Position numbers and translations under genes: made by a program. Below the pieces are notes generated by a model. The model searched no databases and was not told the origin of the DNA. It was given only the letters and a program-made list of their open reading frames with translations. DNA of 53,057 nt from Armatimonadota bacterium. Its GTDB lineage: Bacteria; Armatimonadota; Hebobacteria; CAIYQO01. The stretch lies in assembly GCA_029553475.1 (NCBI GenBank), contig JAKPKV010000115.1:1-53057 (forward strand). The letters run 5' to 3'. Position 1 is the first letter of the stretch, and each line of letters opens with the position of its first letter. Below are positions 48,995 to 53,057 of this stretch, piece by piece.

Positions 48995-50104
48995 ATGGAA
49001 GTACTGACCGGGATACTGGGGATCGTCATTATTTTGGGCTCCATCGTGTTTGTCCACGAGTTGGGCCACTTTGTCGTCGCCAAACTCAGCAAGATGGGGG
49101 TGCACGAGTTCGCCATCGGCTTCGGCCCGCCGCTCATCAGTTGGGTGCGCAAGGGCACCCGGTATTCGCTGCGCGCGTTCCCCCTGGGGGGGTATGTGCG
49201 GATCGCCGGCATGGAGCCGGGTGAAGAGAACGAGCCAAACGGCTTCTATACCAAGGGCTTCATCGCCAAATTCGCCACGATCCTCGCCGGCGCCACCATG
49301 AACTTCATCCTCGCGTTGGTGGTCTTCGTCGTCATCGGGCTGGCCATCGGGTATTACGAGCCGGCGGAACGCGCGGTCATCCAGCGCGTCGAGCCGGGCA
49401 TGCCGGCGGCGTTGGCCGGCCTGCGCGCGGGTGATGAGCTCGTCGAGGTCAACGGCGTCCACCATCCAACCTCCGATGAGGCGGTGGTGGCGTTGCGCGA
49501 AGGCCACGGACCGGCGCGGCTGGTGGTGCGTCGCGACGGCCGGCAGTTTTCACGCCTCATCCTCCCCGATCAGATCACCGTCCCTGAGGTGGTCGGCATA
49601 GACATCGTATTCCGCGAGCGTCGGCTCATTGGCGTCGAATTGCAGTCACACCTGGCGCGGAAAGGGCCGGGACCATCCATCGCGGCGGGCGTGAAGAGTC
49701 TGTCCTATACCTTCCGTTTCGCGATAGCCAATATACGCTACATTGCGTCCGGCAAGGCGAAAATCACGCAAATCGGCGGACCGGTTGCGGTGATGCGGAT
49801 GTCATACGAAGTCTCCAAGAATGCGTTTACCAGCAAGGCGTTGTTCGCCGAGTTCCTCAGTACGCTGGCCATGCTGTCGGTGTTGATCGGGTTTTTCAAT
49901 ATCCTGCCCATTCCCGCGTTGGATGGCGGACACCTGGCAACCATTGTGGTGGAAAGTCTCTTTCGGCGCATCACGAAGAAGGAGTTCGACCGCAGCAAGG
50001 TCGCGATTGTCCACGCGGTCGGCCTGATGCTCCTGCTGGCCTTCATCGTGATCATCTCCGTCATGAACGTCGGCCAGTGGGCGGGATGGATTCAAACAGA
50101 GTGA
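48995..50104 (+). CDS. rseP: Regulated intramembrane protease RseP
   Basis: A 369-aa M50 protease with one PDZ domain. The zinc HEXXH is in FVHELGHFVVAKL near residue 22, the PLGGYVRIAGM stretch near 66, the LDG motif in ILPIPALDGGHLATIV near residue 308, and the PDZ region (about 125-205) has QRVEPGMPAALAGLRAGDELVEVNG-type text in short segments. Such enzymes cut anti-sigma factors such as RseA or others. ATG at 48995 has no clear Shine-Dalgarno sequence. It precedes ispG with a 19-nt overlap, matching the common rseP-ispG order; the usual dxr gene is missing upstream. Confidence 0.94.
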   Translation: MEVLTGILGIVIILGSIVFVHELGHFVVAKLSKMGVHEFAIGFGPPLISWVRKGTRYSLRAFPLGGYVRIAGMEPGEENEPNGFYTKGFIAKFATILAGATMNFILALVVFVVIGLAIGYYEPAERAVIQRVEPGMPAALAGLRAGDELVEVNGVHHPTSDEAVVALREGHGPARLVVRRDGRQFSRLILPDQITVPEVVGIDIVFRERRLIGVELQSHLARKGPGPSIAAGVKSLSYTFRFAIANIRYIASGKAKITQIGGPVAVMRMSYEVSKNAFTSKALFAEFLSTLAMLSVLIGFFNILPIPALDGGHLATIVVESLFRRITKKEFDRSKVAIVHAVGLMLLLAFIVIISVMNVGQWAGWIQTE

Positions 50105-51255
50105 ACGGGCCAAGCTACCCCCTGCCTCGCCAGACCACGCGCGCAGTGCGCGTCGGCCCGCTGACCATCGGCGGCGGCGCGCCCATCAGCGTGCAGGCGA
50201 TGACGAAGACGCCCACGGTGGACGTGGAGGCCACCGTGGCGCAGATTCACGCGCTGGAGGCGGCGGGGTGCCACCTGGTGCGGGCGGCCGTGCCGGATGC
50301 CGCGTCGGCGCGCGCGCTGGCCGCCATCAAGGCGCGGATTCGCATCCCGCTGGTGGCCGACATCCACTTCAACTACACCTTCGCCCTCCTCGCCCTCGAC
50401 GGCGGGGTGGACAAGCTGCGGCTGAATCCCGGCAACCTGAAAAACCCCGCCCACGTGCGCGCGGTGGCGGCGGCGGCGACGGCGCGCGGCGTGCCCATCC
50501 GCATCGGCATGAACAACGGATCCATCCCCGCCGCCCTCCGCGCGCGCTTCCCCTTCACCCCGGCGGGCAACGCGCAAGCGCTGGTGGAAGGCGCGCTGGC
50601 GCACATCCGGCTGCTGGAAGCGCTGGATTTCACCGACATCATCGTCTCGCTGAAGGCGTCCGACGTCATCACCACCGTGCTCGCCTACCGGCTGATGGCC
50701 GCCGCGCGCGACTACCCGCTGCACGTGGGCGTCACCGAGGCCGGTCCGCCGCCGGAGGGGCTGATCAAATCCGCCGCCGGCATCGGGCAGCTCCTCGGCG
50801 AGGGGCTGGGGGATACGCTGCGCGTGTCGCTCACCGCCGACCCGGTGGAGGAGGTGGATGCCGGCTGGCACCTGCTGCGCGCGCTGGAGCTGCGTGAGGG
50901 GGGCATCACCCTCACCGCCTGCCCCACCTGCGCCCGCTGCGACGTGAATCTCGACCCCATCGCGCACGCGGTGAAGGCCCGCCTCCGCGCGCTCGACCAC
51001 CGCCTCCGCGCCGCGGGCCGCTCGTTGCGCGTGGCGGTGATGGGCTGCGAGGTGAACGGCCCCGGCGAAGCCCGCGACGCCGACCTCGGCATCGCCGGCG
51101 CCATCGGCGAAGGCGTGTTGTTCCGCCAGGGGCAATCCCTCGGCCGCGTCCCCGAAGCCGACCTCGTTGACACGCTGGTGCGCGAGGTGGAAGCGCTGGC
51201 GCAACGGGAGGGCGGGCCAGTTGACGCCCGGCTGCCGGGCGGCAGCGGGTCGTGA
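50086..51255 (+). CDS. ispG: 4-hydroxy-3-methylbut-2-enyl diphosphate synthase (flavodoxin/ferredoxin type)
   Basis: A 389-aa Fe-S enzyme of the methylerythritol phosphate pathway that converts MEcPP to HMBPP. Landmarks are PISVQAMTKTPTVDVEATV near residue 28, RAAVPDAASARAL, PLVADIHFNYTFAL, LNPGN, IRIGMNNGSI, LHVGVTEAG, and the [4Fe-4S] ligands: Cys of CPTCARCD plus Cys and Glu in GCEVNGPGEA. Length is typical for bacterial IspG. ATG at 50086 lies inside the end of rseP (19-nt overlap); a GTG at 50101 is an alternative that overlaps the stop by GTGA. Translational coupling is expected. Confidence 0.94.
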   Translation: MDSNRVNGPSYPLPRQTTRAVRVGPLTIGGGAPISVQAMTKTPTVDVEATVAQIHALEAAGCHLVRAAVPDAASARALAAIKARIRIPLVADIHFNYTFALLALDGGVDKLRLNPGNLKNPAHVRAVAAAATARGVPIRIGMNNGSIPAALRARFPFTPAGNAQALVEGALAHIRLLEALDFTDIIVSLKASDVITTVLAYRLMAAARDYPLHVGVTEAGPPPEGLIKSAAGIGQLLGEGLGDTLRVSLTADPVEEVDAGWHLLRALELREGGITLTACPTCARCDVNLDPIAHAVKARLRALDHRLRAAGRSLRVAVMGCEVNGPGEARDADLGIAGAIGEGVLFRQGQSLGRVPEADLVDTLVREVEALAQREGGPVDARLPGGSGS

Positions 51256-51287
51256 CGATGCCGGCGCATCCCAGCCTGGAGGTGTTG

Positions 51288-52799
51288 ATGTCTACTGTGA
51301 TTCGCGTTCATGCCAGGCCCACGTTCAGCCTGTCGCCCTACCTCTATATGCAGTTCATGGAGCCGCTGGGGGCGACGGACGGCTCGCTGGAAGCGGCCTG
51401 GGACCATCAACGGCAGGACTGGCGGCCGGATGTGGTGGAGGCGGCGCGCTGCCTGGCGCCGACGCTGATGCGCTTCGGCGGCTGCGTCAGCTCGTACTAT
51501 CGCTGGCGCGAGGGGGTCGGCCCGCGGCAGCGGCGCCGGCCGATGCGGAATCTGCTCTGGGGCGGCATGGAGAGCAACCAGATCGGCACGCATGAAATCG
51601 TGGATTTTTGTCGCCGGGTCGGCGCGGAGCCGTTGTTTTGCGTGAATTTCGAGTCGGACGGTCGGCGGCCGTGGGCGCGCCCGGCCGATGGCCGCCTCCG
51701 CGCGGCGGGCCCGGCGGAAGCGGCGGCCTGGGTGGCGTACTGTAATCAGCCCGGACACGCGGCGCGCATCGCGCACGGCGCCGCGGCGCCCCTCGGGCTA
51801 AAACTCTGGCAGATCGGCAACGAGACGTCGTACGACCGCGACGGGTACGACTGCGACACCGCGGCGCGACGGACGGTCGCCTTCGCCCGCGCGATGCGCG
51901 CGGCCGATCCGGAGCTGACGCTCATCGCCTGGGGCGACAGCGGCTGGGCGCGGCGCATGCTGGAGATCGCCGGCGCGCATATTGATATGCTGGCGTTTCA
52001 CCACATGTTCAATCCGGCCTGGGTGACGCCGGAGACGCCGCTGCGCGACACCGCGTGGCGGCGGGATCCCGAGGACACCTGGCGCCACCTGATGGACGCC
52101 TGGCGGCAGCAGGACGGCAAAATCCGCGCGATGCGCGCGGAGCTCGCGGGCCTGTCCGTGCCGCTGGCGCTCACCGAGTCTCATTTCGCGCTGCCCGGGC
52201 GCAGCCGGTGCGAGGTGCTGTCCACCTGGGCGGCGGGCGTGGCGAATGCCCGCATCCTCAACGTGCATGAACGGCATGGCGATGTGCTGAAGATCGCCAC
52301 CCTGGCTGACTTTTGCGGCACCACCTGGCAGGTGAACGCCGTCATGATCCCCATGCCGCATGGCCGCGCCTTCCTGATGCCGGTCGCGCGGGTGATGGCC
52401 CTCTATCGCGCGCACACTGGCGAGCGAGCGCTGCGCGTGCTGGCGCAGCCGCCGGACCTCGACATTACCGCCAGCCGCACGGGCGACCGCGTCTTCCTGC
52501 ACGTCGTCAACACCCGGCGGACGGCGTCGGTGGCGGCGGGCCTGCGGGTGACGGGCGCCGCCATACAGTCCGGCCGGGTCTGGGAAATCGCCGCGCCGCC
52601 GGAGACGGAAATCATGGCGCACAACGCGGAGCTGCTCGCGCCGGTCGAAAAGCCGCTGCCGGTTGAGGGGGACTGGGTCTTCCCGCCGGCCTCCGTCTCC
52701 GCTGTCGAGCTGCGGCTTGCGCCCGCGGCCCCGCGCCGCGATCCCGGCGGAACTCCCCGCGGAACCGCCGCAGAGCCGGACGGTGAAGACGGCTGCTGA
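51288..52799 (+). CDS. Glycoside hydrolase family 51-type alpha-L-arabinofuranosidase-like protein
   Basis: A 503-aa protein with GH51-like architecture. It has an N-terminal FSLSPYLYMQFMEPLGATDG, the barrel's LMRFGGCVSSYYRWREGVGP, the acid/base Glu in LWQIGNETSYD (E179) and the nucleophile Glu in ALTESHF (E297). A C-terminal beta-sandwich (about 395-490) follows, and a disordered tail ends the protein. There is no signal peptide, so it likely hydrolyses imported arabinosides. The catalytic signatures are short, so the distance from well-studied GH51 enzymes should be considered. ATG at 51288 follows GGAGGT. It is 32 nt after ispG but likely a separate unit. Confidence 0.82.
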   Translation: MSTVIRVHARPTFSLSPYLYMQFMEPLGATDGSLEAAWDHQRQDWRPDVVEAARCLAPTLMRFGGCVSSYYRWREGVGPRQRRRPMRNLLWGGMESNQIGTHEIVDFCRRVGAEPLFCVNFESDGRRPWARPADGRLRAAGPAEAAAWVAYCNQPGHAARIAHGAAAPLGLKLWQIGNETSYDRDGYDCDTAARRTVAFARAMRAADPELTLIAWGDSGWARRMLEIAGAHIDMLAFHHMFNPAWVTPETPLRDTAWRRDPEDTWRHLMDAWRQQDGKIRAMRAELAGLSVPLALTESHFALPGRSRCEVLSTWAAGVANARILNVHERHGDVLKIATLADFCGTTWQVNAVMIPMPHGRAFLMPVARVMALYRAHTGERALRVLAQPPDLDITASRTGDRVFLHVVNTRRTASVAAGLRVTGAAIQSGRVWEIAAPPETEIMAHNAELLAPVEKPLPVEGDWVFPPASVSAVELRLAPAAPRRDPGGTPRGTAAEPDGEDGC

Positions 52800-52849
52800 T
52801 ACCCGTTGGGAAATAGCGACGCGCCCGGCGTCCGCTCCCTCATCCCCAG

Positions 52850-52872
52850 CCCTTCTCCCAGGGGGAGAAGGG
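52850..52872 (+). terminator. Hairpin after the GH51-type gene
   Basis: CCCTTCTCCC and GGGAGAAGGG form a perfect 10-bp stem with an AGG loop, 50 nt after the stop. It belongs to the same C/T-rich palindrome group as 4839 and 2465. No U-run follows. Confidence 0.6.
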
Positions 52873-53001
52873 GGTGACGGTCTCACGGCGCGCCGCCAGC
52901 GGATCGCTGCGCCGCTCACCCGCCGGACCACGCCGGGCGGGCTGGTCAACGCAGCGGATATGCGTCGCGGACGACGGCGTCGGCCGTGCTCCGTCGGGCG
53001 G

Positions 53002-53057
53002 TCAGGCTTCGGGCATGAGCAGGGTGAGCTGCTCCTCCTCGCTGAGGTCTTCCAGCG
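53002..53057 (-). CDS. 3' end of a truncated gene
   Basis: The last 56 nt on the minus strand read LEDLSEEEQLTLLMPEA followed by a TGA at 53002-53004. Codon quality and the acidic helix-like text suggest a real C-terminus of a gene that continues past the window edge. No family can be given. Confidence 0.5.
   Translation of the reverse strand, partial: LEDLSEEEQLTLLMPEA

Overview
This is a GC-rich bacterial chromosomal window of about 53 kb. It carries about 46 intact protein genes, one gene cut by the right edge, two decayed gene fragments and many intergenic palindromes. I see no tRNA, rRNA, CRISPR array, phage module or intact transposase. Housekeeping genes (rpsB-tsf, mreB, cmk, rseP-ispG, trpF, mgtE, rpiB, wecA/tagO-like, wecB) show it is chromosome. 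The mix points to a free-living, saccharolytic, sparsely sampled lineage: signal-less glycoside hydrolases, an MttB-superfamily methyltransferase, a ferredoxin-fused EtfA, a TM1266-type regulator, and HtrA/RseP. An Armatimonadota-like or similar candidate phylum fits best, but this is a weak inference from gene content and no marker gene settles it.

Layout. 1-4.8 kb: GH42 beta-galactosidase and an NfrB-like membrane glycosyltransferase. 4.9-11 kb: MreB on the minus strand, then a heparinase II/III-type lyase and a large beta-propeller protein, separated by repeat-rich gaps. 11-17.2 kb (minus strand): a 150-bp inverted repeat enclosing a possible REP-associated transposase relic, a secreted protein coupled to an MttB homologue, a TM1266-family regulator, a PHP phosphoesterase with a membrane protein, and a methyltransferase. 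17.3-24.9 kb: PflX-type radical SAM protein, HtrA protease, thioesterase-glycosyltransferase pair, two paralogous zinc-ribbon proteins followed by a DEAD-box helicase, and an alcohol dehydrogenase. 25.4-28 kb: etfB and etfA, with a four-helix-bundle cassette inserted between them. 28-36 kb: lipoprotein, trpF, mgtE, esterase, diguanylate cyclase, rpsB-tsf. 36-41 kb: PA14/TolB-type protein, GH30, zinc-ribbon/pilin-like protein, PP2C phosphatase. 41-46.9 kb: site-2 protease with cmk, then rpiB-wecA-wecB and an AI-2E family permease. 47-53 kb: an unrecognised protein with three winged-helix-like repeats, rseP-ispG, GH51 and the 3' end of one more gene.

How it works together. GH42, GH30, GH51, the heparinase-like lyase and the esterase all lack signal peptides and have no transporter beside them, so they probably process imported oligosaccharides. 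wecA, wecB, two family-2 glycosyltransferases and MreB serve the envelope. HtrA, RseP and the second site-2 protease serve envelope proteolysis. The zinc-ribbon/helicase group looks like an RNA-remodelling or stress unit. Several genes have sigma-70-type promoters readable from sequence, and three look leaderless.

The least explained signal is non-coding. There is a family of 17-nt triloop hairpins whose stems change by compensated substitutions, usually behind a GGAGY foot, plus several other dispersed repeats. With the possible transposase relic they suggest a REP/RAYT-like system in decay or acting in trans. No complete new defence or metabolic system could be demonstrated here.
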